From contig JACKMK010000003.1 of assembly GCA_024235395.1 (NCBI GenBank), positions 496,001 through 560,000 of the forward strand: a DNA stretch of 64,000 nucleotides, given 5' to 3'. Positions 8,266-16,393 of this stretch are shown here, piece after piece. The notes under the pieces are model-generated. The model made no database searches and had not been told where the DNA came from. It saw nothing but the letters and a program-made list of their open reading frames with translations. The stretch is from Chromatiaceae bacterium (GTDB lineage: Bacteria; Pseudomonadota; Gammaproteobacteria; Chromatiales; Chromatiaceae). How positions within the stretch are numbered: the first letter of the stretch is position 1; each line of letters begins with the position of its first letter. The translations under genes were made by a program, and so were the position numbers.

Positions 8266-9267
8266 CTACTCGGACTTGGCCTCGCGACTGAGCAGGTTCT
8301 TGACCGCCCGGGCCGGGTCCAGCCCCTCGTAGAGGACCCGGTAGGCCTGTTCGGTGATGGGCATCTCGACACCCAGTCGCTGGGCGAGGGTGCGCACCTC
8401 GCGCGCGGTCGCGACACCTTCGACCTCCTGCCCGATCTGCCGCTTCGCAGCGTCGATGTCGAGGCCGCGGGCCAGCGCGAGGCCCATTCGGCGGTTGCGT
8501 GACTGGTCGTCGGTGCAGGTGAGCGCGAGGTCACCGAGTCCTGCGAGGCCCATGAAGGTCTCCGTCTTGCCACCCATCGCCAGGCCCAGTCGGGTGATCT
8601 CGTGCAAACCACGGGTGATCAACGCGGCGCGCGCATTGGCCCCGAAGCCGAGGCCATCGGAGATACCCGCGGCGATGGCCATGACGTTCTTGGTGGCGCC
8701 GCCGACCTGGACGCCGACCAGGTCGTCGCTGGTGTAGGCGCGGAAATTCTCACCGTGCAGAAAGCCGGCGACCCGCTCCGCATGTGCCGGCTTGTCCGCG
8801 GCGACAGTGATCGCGGTCGGCAGACCGCGGGCGACCTCGCCGGCGAAGGTCGGTCCCGAGACCACCGCCATGTCGGCGAGCGGCAGGTGGCGCGCCACGA
8901 CTTCGCTGAGCAGTATGTGGTCGTGCGGATCGAATCCCTTGGTCGCCCAGCTCAGGGTGCTGAGTTGAGGGCGTAGTGCGGCAACATCGGCACACACCTG
9001 GGCAAAGGCATGGCTCGGCACCACGACCAGGATTTCGTCCGCTTCGCACACGCTGGCGGCCAGGTCGTCGCTCGGTTCAAGCGAGTCCGGCAGCGTGACA
9101 CCGGGTAGGTAGTGGCGGTTCTCGCGTTCACGGCGAAGCGCCGCGATTTCGTCCGGGAGGTGCCCCCACAGCGTGACCGGCGAGCCGTTGCGGGCCAGAT
9201 GGATTGCCAGCGCGGTCCCCCAGGAACCGGCACCGAGAACCGCCAGCCTGATCGGGGGCTCGGCCAA
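8266..9267 (-). CDS. gpsA: NAD(P)H-dependent glycerol-3-phosphate dehydrogenase
   Basis: GpsA reduces dihydroxyacetone phosphate to sn-glycerol 3-phosphate for phospholipid synthesis in the cytoplasm. The Rossmann loop LGAGSWGTALA lies near the N-terminus, the catalytic-lysine region GGATKNVMAIAAG is in the middle, and GLGDLALTC lies in the helical C-terminal domain. The total of about 333 residues fits the family. The frame is open further upstream, but into secB. I place the start at the TTG at 9267, immediately after the secB stop, because this gives a normal N-terminus; no strong ribosome-binding site is visible. The gene follows secB as in E. coli, and cotranscription is likely. Confidence 0.95.
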   Translation of the reverse strand: MAEPPIRLAVLGAGSWGTALAIHLARNGSPVTLWGHLPDEIAALRRERENRHYLPGVTLPDSLEPSDDLAASVCEADEILVVVPSHAFAQVCADVAALRPQLSTLSWATKGFDPHDHILLSEVVARHLPLADMAVVSGPTFAGEVARGLPTAITVAADKPAHAERVAGFLHGENFRAYTSDDLVGVQVGGATKNVMAIAAGISDGLGFGANARAALITRGLHEITRLGLAMGGKTETFMGLAGLGDLALTCTDDQSRNRRMGLALARGLDIDAAKRQIGQEVEGVATAREVRTLAQRLGVEMPITEQAYRVLYEGLDPARAVKNLLSREAKSE

Positions 9268-9268
9268 A

Positions 9269-9742
9269 TCAGTGCGGATTGCCGGCGGTGGCCTCCGCCG
9301 ACTGGGCACGGGCCTGCCGCTGCTGTGCAAACAGCGCTTCGAAGTTCACCGGTTGCAGCACGAACTGCGGGAAGCTGCCGCGCGTCACCAGGTCGGAGAC
9401 CGCCTCGCGTGCATACGGAAACAGCACGTTGGGCGCGGCGATGCCCATCAGTGCCTCCAGCTCTTCGTCGCTGAACCCCTGCACCAGGAACACCCCGGCC
9501 TGCTTCACCTCGACCAGAAACACCGTCTTGCCCTGGTGTTTGGCATCGACGCTGACGCTCAACACCAGCTCCACCGAATCATCACCGAGTTTCTGCGATT
9601 CGCTGCTCAGTCCCACCTTGATCTCGGGTGTCCAGTTTTCCTGGAAGATCTGCGGGCTGTTGGGCGCCTCGAACGAGATATCCTTGGTGTAGATGCGCTG
9701 AACCAGAAACTGTCGTTGTTGCGCCTTTTGTTCTTCGCTCAC
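9269..9742 (-). CDS. secB: Protein-export chaperone SecB
   Basis: SecB is a tetrameric cytoplasmic chaperone that holds precursor proteins unfolded and delivers them to SecA. The 157-residue sequence shows the conserved N-terminal strand FLVQRIYTKDISFEAPN, the acidic segment VSVDAKHQGKTVFLVEVKQAG, and the C-terminal LFPYAREAVSDLVTRGSFP followed by LQPVNFEALF. The start is the GTG at 9742 behind AGGAG; the ATG upstream would add a tail foreign to SecB. It lies 20 bases after the rhodanese-like gene and abuts gpsA. E. coli has grxC between yibN and secB; that gene is absent here. Confidence 0.97.
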   Translation of the reverse strand: MSEEQKAQQRQFLVQRIYTKDISFEAPNSPQIFQENWTPEIKVGLSSESQKLGDDSVELVLSVSVDAKHQGKTVFLVEVKQAGVFLVQGFSDEELEALMGIAAPNVLFPYAREAVSDLVTRGSFPQFVLQPVNFEALFAQQRQARAQSAEATAGNPH

Positions 9743-9762
9743 TGTGTTCTCCTGAGGGGGGA

Positions 9763-10185
9763 CTATCTGCGCTTGACGGGTAGATTGGCGTTCTCCCACG
9801 CCAGCATGCCGCCGCGCAGATTCTTGACGTGCTCGAATCCCTGCTTACGCAGCATGCGGCACGCGGCGCCTGAACGGGAGCCCGAACGGCACACGGCGAC
9901 GATGGGTTTGGCGCGATGCTTTTCGAGCTGTTTGAGGTTGTTGCCGAGTCCGTTCAGCGGCACATTGACCGCGTTGACGATATGCCCGTCCTTGAACTCG
10001 GCCATCGACCGAACGTCCAGCACCACCGCATTCTCGTGGTTGATCAGCGCGGTGGCGCCGAGCGGGTCGATTGCGTCCTTGCCGCCCGGATCCGTGGCGA
10101 CATGCCACATCAGCGCGGTCAACACGACCAGAAAGGCACCGACGAGCAGCGCATGGTTACCGGCGAATTCGATCAGTTGTTCCAT
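9763..10185 (-). CDS. yibN: Membrane-anchored rhodanese-like sulfurtransferase, YibN type
   Basis: This 140-residue protein has one N-terminal transmembrane segment (HALLVGAFLVVLTALMW) and a single rhodanese domain beginning near residue 40 (NAVVLDVRSMAEFKDGHI). The active-site loop is CRSGSRSG, so the catalytic Cys that carries a persulfide is present; E. coli YibN has lost this residue. A second Cys follows nearby (AACRML). The start ATG at 10185 replaces longer upstream options because it matches the YibN N-terminus MEQLIEFAGNH. The gene lies between an ArsR-type regulator that looks persulfide-responsive and secB. A role in sulfane-sulfur transfer at the inner membrane is inferred from the fold and this neighbour. 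Confidence 0.9.
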   Translation of the reverse strand: MEQLIEFAGNHALLVGAFLVVLTALMWHVATDPGGKDAIDPLGATALINHENAVVLDVRSMAEFKDGHIVNAVNVPLNGLGNNLKQLEKHRAKPIVAVCRSGSRSGAACRMLRKQGFEHVKNLRGGMLAWENANLPVKRR

Positions 10186-10290
10186 CGTCACCTGCCCCGC
10201 GCCGGGCTGGGATACCGGCGTCGCAAACGAAGAAACGGGAGGCACATGGGCCATCCCGCCATCGGAAACACGTCGTGCGGTGCGCCCGGG

Positions 10291-10647
10291 TCAGTGTTCG
10301 TGCGAACAGAACACTTCGCGCATCATGCAGATCAGGCGCAGGGTGCGATTGTCGCTGACCCGGTAGAACACCCGGTTGGCGTCTTTTCGCGACGTGAGGA
10401 TACCCTTATCGCGCAGGATCGCAAGGTGCTGTGAGATGTTGCTCTGCGATGTCCCGACCTGGTCGACGATATCCTGAACGCTGACCTCTTCGTCGCCCAG
10501 GGTGCAGAGAATCTTCAGGCGGAGAGGGTGGGACATGGCCTTCAGCGAACGTGAGGCCCGGTCGATGTCTTCGTCGCCCTCCAGCAGGGAGAGCTCGCTT
10601 TCAAATTCGTCTGCCATGGATACAAATGATTTATCAGGAAGATTCAC
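10291..10647 (-). CDS. ArsR-family regulator, SqrR/BigR-like (putative persulfide sensor)
   Basis: This 118-residue winged-helix repressor has the recognition helix SQSNISQHLAILRDKGIL and the wing RKDANRVFYRVSD. It lacks the CxC motif of arsenic or cadmium sensors. Instead Cys48 (ILCTL) and Cys114 (EVFCSHEH) are 66 residues apart, exactly the separation of the paired cysteines in SqrR (41/107) and BigR (42/108), which form a tetrasulfide with reactive sulfur species. A further Cys107 is present. The start is the GTG at 10647 behind GGAGGAG. The next gene downstream encodes a rhodanese, which supports a sulfur signal. It is divergent from gpmI. The function as a persulfide sensor is inferred from cysteine placement and context. 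Confidence 0.85.
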   Translation of the reverse strand: MNLPDKSFVSMADEFESELSLLEGDEDIDRASRSLKAMSHPLRLKILCTLGDEEVSVQDIVDQVGTSQSNISQHLAILRDKGILTSRKDANRVFYRVSDNRTLRLICMMREVFCSHEH

Positions 10648-10694
10648 AAGCTTAATACTCCTCCGGTGGGCTATTTACTAGCCTCTAATCTAAT

Positions 10695-10718
10695 AATAGA
10701 CCGCTATTGGAACAGCAA
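10695..10718 (-). promoter_or_regulatory. Possible promoter and operator of the arsR-yibN-secB-gpsA unit
   Basis: An inverted repeat AATAG-ACCG-CTATT at 10695-10708 lies in an AT-rich patch that stands out from the high-GC surroundings. On the minus strand it falls inside the spacer between TTGCTG (10718-10713) and a TATTAG-like -10 box 17 bp further on. This is where an ArsR-type repressor would bind to control its own transcription. Both boxes match the consensus only moderately. Confidence 0.4.
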
Positions 10719-10829
10719 TCCGTCGGCTCCAGCGAGCATTTTTCTTCAATTCCTGACAAATTTTCTTTTATGGCGGGTACCCGGCGCGCGCTGCAGATGG
10801 CGTGCAACTGTCTAACATGGTTCAATACG

Positions 10830-10847
10830 CAGGCCGCTTGCGGCCTG
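10830..10847. repeat. GC-rich palindrome upstream of gpmI
   Basis: Arms CAGGCCGC and GCGGCCTG flank two T residues. It lies in the 284-base divergent region between the ArsR gene and gpmI, about 85 bases before the gpmI start. No U-run follows closely, so it does not look like a terminator. It could be a regulator site or an RNA hairpin in the gpmI leader. No other element in this intergenic region is clear apart from the AT-rich stretch close to gpmI. Confidence 0.35.
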
Positions 10848-10931
10848 GCGCGCGTCGAAAATTTTACTGCTTAATCATGTGGTTAATTTGTGATCGGTGG
10901 GCGGGATCCTCGCCTCGCCGTTAGGAAGAAA

Positions 10932-12488
10932 ATGAATATCAAGGTACGTCCGGCAGTTCTCCTTATCTTCGACGGATGGGGATTGAGCGACAATACCGAC
11001 CACAACGCGATCCTCGCCGCCGACACCCCGGTCTGGGACCGTCTCTGGGCCACTTATCCGCATACCGCCATCCGTACGTCGGGTTCAGCGGTGGGGCTCC
11101 CGGGCGGCCAGATGGGCAACTCGGAGGTCGGCCACCTGAACCTGGGTGCCGGACGGGTGGTGTACCAGGAGTTCACCCGTATCGGGCGCTCGATCCGCAC
11201 CGGGTCGTTCTTCAGCAACCGCACCCTGACCGATGCGGTCGATCTCGCGGTCAGCAACGGCAGCGCGGTGCACATTCTCGGACTGTTGTCTCCGGGCGGG
11301 GTGCACAGCCACGAAGAGCAGATCCACGCGATGGTCAAGCTGGCCGTGTGGCGCGGCGCCGAGAAGGTCTATGTCCATGCCTTCCTCGATGGCCGCGACA
11401 TGCCGCCCAAGAGCGCCGAACCTTCGCTGAAGGCGATGGACGAGGTGTTCGCGGAGCTCGGACGGGGGCGCATCGCGACCATCATTGGCCGCTACTACGC
11501 GATGGACCGCGACCATCGCTGGGACCGGATCAAACAGGCCTATGACCTGATCACCGAGGGCCGTGCCGTGCACTGCGCGCCGTCGGCGGTCCAGGCGCTG
11601 AACGATGCCTATGCGCGCGGTGAGACCGACGAGTTCGTCAAGGCGTCCTGCATCGGCCCGGCGGTCAGGGTCGAGGACGGCGACGTGATCATCAACATGA
11701 ATTACCGCTCGGATCGTGCGCGGCAGATCACCCGGCCGTTCATCGAGCCGGACTTCGACTGTTTCGACCGCGAGGTCGTGCCGAAGATCGCGACGTTCGT
11801 CTCGTTGACCGAGTACAACAAGGACTTCGATATCCCGGTCGCCTATCCCCCCGAGCGTCTGGCCAACACCTTTGGCGAATATATCGCCAACCTGGGTCTG
11901 CACCAGCTACGTATCGCCGAAACGGAGAAATACGCGCACGTGACCTTCTTCTTCAACGGTGGCGTGGAGGCGCCGAACGAAGGCGAGGAGCGCATCCTGA
12001 TTCCGTCGCCAAAGGTGGCGACCTACGACCTGGAGCCGGAGATGAGCGCGTTCGAGGTCACCGACAGGCTCGTCGAGGCGATCCGCAGCCAGCGGTTCGA
12101 CGCCATCATCTGCAACTACGCCAACGGCGACATGGTCGGTCATACCGGAAATTACGAGGCCGCGGTCAAGGCGATCGAGGTGCTGGACGAGTGCCTCGGC
12201 CGGGTCACCGATGCGGTGCTCGAGGTCGGTGGCGAGATGCTGATCACCGCCGATCATGGTAATGCCGAGCAGATGGTCGATCCGAAGGCGGAGCAGCCGC
12301 ACACCGCGCACACCACGAACCCGGTACCGTTGATCTATGTCGGGCGTGGTGCCTCGGCGCTGATGGAGAATGGTGCGCTGTGCGACATCGCACCTTCTTT
12401 GCTGCAGATCATGGGGCTGCCGCAGCCCGCCGAGATGACCGGTCGATCGCTGTTGCTGGTCGCCGACGCTGACGCCGACGCGGCCTGA
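10932..12488 (+). CDS. gpmI: 2,3-bisphosphoglycerate-independent phosphoglycerate mutase
   Basis: This manganese-dependent glycolytic enzyme interconverts 3- and 2-phosphoglycerate. The 518-residue length is standard. The N-terminal metal site reads LLIFDGWG, the phosphoserine site is GGQMGNSEVGHLNLGAG, and the later metal ligands are in DMVGHTGNY and ITADHGNAEQM. The ATG at 10932 has AGGAAG just upstream. It heads a plus-strand run gpmI-envC-ctpA-yibQ, as in E. coli where gpmI-envC-yibQ are adjacent. The C-terminus ends in a short Asp/Ala repeat (DADADAA) that looks like a non-essential tail. Confidence 0.97.
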   Translation: MNIKVRPAVLLIFDGWGLSDNTDHNAILAADTPVWDRLWATYPHTAIRTSGSAVGLPGGQMGNSEVGHLNLGAGRVVYQEFTRIGRSIRTGSFFSNRTLTDAVDLAVSNGSAVHILGLLSPGGVHSHEEQIHAMVKLAVWRGAEKVYVHAFLDGRDMPPKSAEPSLKAMDEVFAELGRGRIATIIGRYYAMDRDHRWDRIKQAYDLITEGRAVHCAPSAVQALNDAYARGETDEFVKASCIGPAVRVEDGDVIINMNYRSDRARQITRPFIEPDFDCFDREVVPKIATFVSLTEYNKDFDIPVAYPPERLANTFGEYIANLGLHQLRIAETEKYAHVTFFFNGGVEAPNEGEERILIPSPKVATYDLEPEMSAFEVTDRLVEAIRSQRFDAIICNYANGDMVGHTGNYEAAVKAIEVLDECLGRVTDAVLEVGGEMLITADHGNAEQMVDPKAEQPHTAHTTNPVPLIYVGRGASALMENGALCDIAPSLLQIMGLPQPAEMTGRSLLLVADADADAA

Positions 12489-12523
12489 GGCAGGCCGCGC
12501 GCCGCTGCTGATATCCTCGGTCG

Positions 12524-13714
12524 ATGCAACGCCGATCGAAATCATTCCAGCGCCCGGTCCTGGCCCTGCTCTCGATATGGGTACTGCTCGCCCCATCCGC
12601 GCAGGCCGCCCCCGCCGAGGAAGGCGAGCACCAACGCCAGCAGCTCGAGGCGCTGCGTTCACGGATCGCCGGCCTGCGCGAGCAGATGCAGGAAAAGAGC
12701 GGCGAGAAGACCAAGCTGTCCGTGCAACTGCAGGAGACCGAAGAGCAGATCGGGCGGCTCGCCCGCCGGCTGCGCGTCCTCGACGGCCGGCTCGAACGCC
12801 AACGCGGGCGCCTCGACGAGTTGCGGGCCGAACGCCAGCAGCAGGTGCGGTCGCTCGAGCAACAGCGCACCGCGCTGGCTCGTCAGGTGCGGGCCGCCTA
12901 CGTGATGGGGCGCCAGGAACGGCTGAAGATTCTTCTCAATCAGCAGGACCCGGCCACGGTAAGCCGGGTCATGGTCTACTACGATTATCTGAGCAGGGCG
13001 CGGGCGGCGAAGATGCGCGCCATCCGCGATCAGATTGCCCAGCTCGCAGCCACCGAGGCCGCGATCGGCGACGAAGAGCGCAAGCTCGCCCGGCTGCACG
13101 CCGAGCAGGTCTCTGAATTGGCCGCGATGCGGCAGAGCCAGGCACAGCGCCAGGACGTGGTCGCGGTGCTGACCCGGGAGTTGAACGATCAGAGCCGTCA
13201 GCTCGACCGTCTGCAGTCCGACGAACGCGAACTGGAGACACTGCTCAGCGGGATTGAACAGGCGTTGGTCGACATCCCGGTGGAGAATCCGGAACAGGTC
13301 GATTTCGCCGGTCTGCGGGGTTCGCTGCCGTGGCCGTCGAGCGGCCGGATCGTCAAACGCTTCGGTGCACCGAAGCTCGGGGCCCTGGTATGGGACGGTG
13401 TTATGATCTCTGCGCCCGAAGGGCGTGAGGTGCGCGCCGTGCATCACGGACGGGTCGCGTTCGCGGATTGGTTGCGCGGATTCGGATTGCTGTTGATCGT
13501 CGATCACGGCGACGGGTACATGACCCTGTACGGCCACAACCAGAGTCTGTTCAAAGAGGCCGGCGACTGGGTGGAGGTCAACGAGCCGATCGCGCTGGTT
13601 GGCAGCAGTGGTGGTCGTGAACAGGCCGGTGTGTATTTCGGTATCCGCTATCAGGGGCGCCCGATCGATCCGGCGAAATGGTGCCGACGGGCCTCTGGCG
13701 GCAAGGTGGGATGA
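12524..13714 (+). CDS. envC: Murein hydrolase activator EnvC
   Basis: EnvC is a periplasmic divisome factor that activates the amidases AmiA/AmiB during septal splitting. A signal peptide (PVLALLSIWVLLAPSAQA) is followed by a long coiled coil of about 200 residues (LEALRSRIAGLREQMQ onward) and a C-terminal LytM/M23 domain. The zinc ligands of active LytM enzymes are not conserved: the usual HxH near the end is VYF. As in E. coli EnvC, this means a regulatory rather than catalytic domain. The gene starts 35 bases after gpmI, and ctpA follows after 39 bases. Its 396 residues are close to the usual length. Confidence 0.93.
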   Translation: MQRRSKSFQRPVLALLSIWVLLAPSAQAAPAEEGEHQRQQLEALRSRIAGLREQMQEKSGEKTKLSVQLQETEEQIGRLARRLRVLDGRLERQRGRLDELRAERQQQVRSLEQQRTALARQVRAAYVMGRQERLKILLNQQDPATVSRVMVYYDYLSRARAAKMRAIRDQIAQLAATEAAIGDEERKLARLHAEQVSELAAMRQSQAQRQDVVAVLTRELNDQSRQLDRLQSDERELETLLSGIEQALVDIPVENPEQVDFAGLRGSLPWPSSGRIVKRFGAPKLGALVWDGVMISAPEGREVRAVHHGRVAFADWLRGFGLLLIVDHGDGYMTLYGHNQSLFKEAGDWVEVNEPIALVGSSGGREQAGVYFGIRYQGRPIDPAKWCRRASGGKVG

Positions 13715-13753
13715 ACGCGTCGTGCACTGGCAGAGACGCATCTCGAGGTGAGT

Positions 13754-15076
13754 ATGAAGCACAGCCTGGCCGCGGTTTCGGCGGCGATCTGTCTGGTGGT
13801 CTGCAGTGCGCAGCTGCGTGCGGAGGCGGCGGAAGCCGCGGAAAAGGAGGCCAGTTCGGGCCTGCCGCTCGACGAACTGCGGGTGTTCGCCGAAGTGTTC
13901 GGTCGCATCAAGAACGACTACGTGGAACCGGTCGATGACCGCAAGCTGCTCAAGTACGCGATCGAGGGCATGCTGAGCGGCCTGGATCCGCATTCGGCCT
14001 ACCTGGACGAAGAGGACTACAGGGACATCCGGGTCGGCACCAGTGGCGAGTTCGGTGGTCTGGGCATCGAGGTCGGTATGGAAAACGGTTTCGTCAAGGT
14101 GATCGCGCCGATCGACGATACGCCGGCGCAGCGCGCGGGCGTGCGGTCCGGCGACTTGATCATCCGGCTCGACGATCAACCGGTCAAAGGCATGACCCTG
14201 GACGACGCCGTCAAGCGCATGCGCGGCAAGGCCGGCACCAAGATCCGCCTGACCATCGTGCGAGAAGGCGAGGACAAGCCGATCGAGATCACCGTGGTGC
14301 GCGACGTGATCAAGACGGTCAGCGTGAAGAACCGGATGCTCGAGCCGGGTTTCGGTTACGTACGCATCTCGCAGTTCCAGGCGCGCACGCCTGAAGACAT
14401 GCTGACCGCGATCGGCGCCTTGAAGCGCAATGCCGGCGGGAACCTGAAAGGCCTGGTCCTCGACTTGCGTAACAACCCGGGCGGCATTCTGAATGCCGCG
14501 GTTGCGATCAGCGACGCGTTCCTGCCCGCAGGGACCATCGTCTACACCGAGGGACGTGTGCGTGATTCGCAACTGAAGTTCCGCGCCGCACCCGATGACG
14601 TGCTCGACGGCGCGCCGATCGTGGTACTGGTCAACGGCGGCTCCGCATCCGCATCGGAGATCGTCGCGGGTGCGCTGCAGGATCATAAACGGGCGGTGAT
14701 CATGGGCCAGCAGACGTTTGGCAAGGGCTCGGTGCAGACCATAGTCCCCGTGAATGAACGCACCGCGGTGAAGCTGACCACGGCGCGCTATTTCACACCC
14801 AACGGGCGCTCGATCCAGGCGGAGGGGATAGTCCCCGACATCACCCTGGAGAACGTGCGCCTGACCAAGGGCGAAGAGCGGACGATGATCAAGGAGGCCG
14901 ATCTGGCGCGGCACCTCGTGAATCCGGGCGAGAACGGCAATGGGCAGGACAACGGCAAGTCCGACAAGAAGGCCGCTGCCGACAAGGACGGCGAGGATGC
15001 TACCGACTATGCGCTGACCGAGGCCCTCAACCTGCTGAAGGGCCTGGTGATTCTGCGCCCGGATGGCAGTGCCTGA
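13754..15076 (+). CDS. ctpA: S41-family carboxy-terminal processing protease
   Basis: This is an exported serine protease with a signal peptide (LAAVSAAICLVVCSAQLRA), an N-terminal helical part, a PDZ domain (GIEVGMENGFVKVIAPIDD onward) and the S41 core. The nucleophile Ser is in VNGGSASASEIVAGAL and the general-base Lys in QQTFGKGSVQT, so the Ser-Lys dyad is intact. The C-terminal tail is lysine- and aspartate-rich and poorly ordered. EnvC-like LytM proteins can act as adaptors for Ctp proteases elsewhere, and this gene lies directly after envC, which supports a shared cell-wall role. The ATG at 13754 was preferred to the GTG at 13748. The stop overlaps the start of yibQ by 14 bases. Confidence 0.94.
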   Translation: MKHSLAAVSAAICLVVCSAQLRAEAAEAAEKEASSGLPLDELRVFAEVFGRIKNDYVEPVDDRKLLKYAIEGMLSGLDPHSAYLDEEDYRDIRVGTSGEFGGLGIEVGMENGFVKVIAPIDDTPAQRAGVRSGDLIIRLDDQPVKGMTLDDAVKRMRGKAGTKIRLTIVREGEDKPIEITVVRDVIKTVSVKNRMLEPGFGYVRISQFQARTPEDMLTAIGALKRNAGGNLKGLVLDLRNNPGGILNAAVAISDAFLPAGTIVYTEGRVRDSQLKFRAAPDDVLDGAPIVVLVNGGSASASEIVAGALQDHKRAVIMGQQTFGKGSVQTIVPVNERTAVKLTTARYFTPNGRSIQAEGIVPDITLENVRLTKGEERTMIKEADLARHLVNPGENGNGQDNGKSDKKAAADKDGEDATDYALTEALNLLKGLVILRPDGSA

Positions 15077-15884
15077 CGCCACGTCGGCCAGGCTGCGCCG
15101 CCTGATCGCGGCGCTGTTCGTCCTGTTCGCGATGCCGGTGTTCGCGCAACCGCCGGCGCGCATCGCGATCATCATCGACGACCTTGGCAACAACCGGATG
15201 CTGGGTCTGCAGGCGGTGGCATTGCCCGGCGCCTTGACCTACTCGATTCTGCCGCAGCTCCCCTACAGCGAGCGTCTGGCACACGCGGCGCACGCGGCCG
15301 GCAAAGAGGTGATGCTGCACCTGCCGATGCAGTCTTCCGACGGCCGACCGCTGGGTCCGGGAGCGCTCAGGCTGGGAATGACGCGCGAGGATTTCGGCTA
15401 CACGGTACGCGCGGCGTTGGCCACGGTGCCATATGCCGCCGGGGTCAACAATCATATGGGCAGCCTGCTGACCCGGCACCCGGCGGCGATGCACTGGTTG
15501 ATGGAAGACCTCAGCTGTTACAACCGGCTGTATTTCGTCGACAGCCGTACCGACGTGCGCACCGTCGCGCGGCACAGCGCACGGGAGGCCGGCCTGGCGC
15601 ACGCGCAGCGCGACGTGTTTCTCGACAACGAGCCCGATACCGAGTACGTGCGGGGCCAGTTCCGACGGTTGCTGTCGCTGGCGAAACAGCGCGGCAGCGC
15701 GATCGGCATCGGTCACCCCTACCCCGAGACCCTGGCGGCGCTCGCCGAGGAGTTGCCGACGCTGGCCGCCCAAGGCGTTGAACTGGTGCCCGCTTCGCAG
15801 CTGGTCGAACTCAACAGGAGCCCAAAGCTATGGCACGCGTCCTCGTCCCCCTTGCCAACGGTTGCGAAGAACTCGAGGCAGTAA
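15063..15884 (+). CDS. yibQ: Divergent polysaccharide deacetylase family protein YibQ
   Basis: This exported protein has a cleavable signal peptide (LIAALFVLFAMPVFAQ) and a single domain beginning RIAIIIDDLGNN, with MLHLPMQ, NNHMGSLLT and FVDSRTD. These motifs mark the divergent polysaccharide deacetylase group. The paired Asp of IIDDLG and the NHMGS segment match metal-binding strands of NodB-like enzymes. Activity on a particular glycan is unknown. It overlaps ctpA by 14 bases and the DJ-1 gene by 55 bases, so its last 18 codons are shared with the next gene in another frame. Confidence 0.92.
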   Translation: MAVPDATSARLRRLIAALFVLFAMPVFAQPPARIAIIIDDLGNNRMLGLQAVALPGALTYSILPQLPYSERLAHAAHAAGKEVMLHLPMQSSDGRPLGPGALRLGMTREDFGYTVRAALATVPYAAGVNNHMGSLLTRHPAAMHWLMEDLSCYNRLYFVDSRTDVRTVARHSAREAGLAHAQRDVFLDNEPDTEYVRGQFRRLLSLAKQRGSAIGIGHPYPETLAALAEELPTLAAQGVELVPASQLVELNRSPKLWHASSSPLPTVAKNSRQ

Positions 15885-16387
15885 CCGTCATCGACCTGTT
15901 GCGCCGCGCCGGTATCGAGGTGGTTACCGCCGGCCTCGGCGACGGTGTGGTGACCGCGAGCCGCGGCGTGGTACTGCTCCCCGATTGCAGCCTCGACGAG
16001 GTGCTAGACCAGGAATTCGACATGGTGGTCTTGCCTGGTGGCCAGCCCGGCGCGGACCACCTCGATGCCGACCCGCGCATCCATGCCCTGCTGCAGCGGA
16101 TGGCCGAGCAGGACCGCTACACGGCCGCGATCTGCGCCGCTCCCAAGGTGTTGCTGAGCGCCGGACTGCTCGACGGCCGGCGTGCGACCGCCTATCCCGG
16201 CGCGATCGACGGCAGGCTGGCGCCAAGCTCCCGCTTGCTGGCCGATTCGGTGGTCACCGACGGCAAGGTCGTGACCTCGCGCGGACCGGGCACGGCGATG
16301 GATTTTGCCCTGACCCTTATAGAACACCTGCTGGGTGCCGCTAAACGACAACAGGTCGAAGAGCCGCTGATGCGACCCGGAGGATAG
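15830..16387 (+). CDS. DJ-1/PfpI family protein (YajL/ThiJ-like)
   Basis: This 185-residue cytoplasmic protein has the DJ-1 fold. The nucleophilic Cys102 sits in AAICAAPKVL at the nucleophile elbow, and the supporting acid is in GCEELEAV near residue 14. Family members act as glyoxalase-type or protein-repair enzymes and oxidative-stress proteins. The exact activity is disputed in the literature and cannot be read here. AGGAG lies nine bases before the ATG, inside the end of yibQ. A membrane-anchored unknown protein gene follows after six bases, so these genes are probably one transcript. Confidence 0.92.
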   Translation: MARVLVPLANGCEELEAVTVIDLLRRAGIEVVTAGLGDGVVTASRGVVLLPDCSLDEVLDQEFDMVVLPGGQPGADHLDADPRIHALLQRMAEQDRYTAAICAAPKVLLSAGLLDGRRATAYPGAIDGRLAPSSRLLADSVVTDGKVVTSRGPGTAMDFALTLIEHLLGAAKRQQVEEPLMRPGG

Positions 16388-16393
16388 TCACCC

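Noticed and set aside
12659..15193. An 844-codon open frame on the minus strand
   Set aside because: It is antisense to envC and ctpA, which have clear motifs. The composition is typical of an antisense frame.
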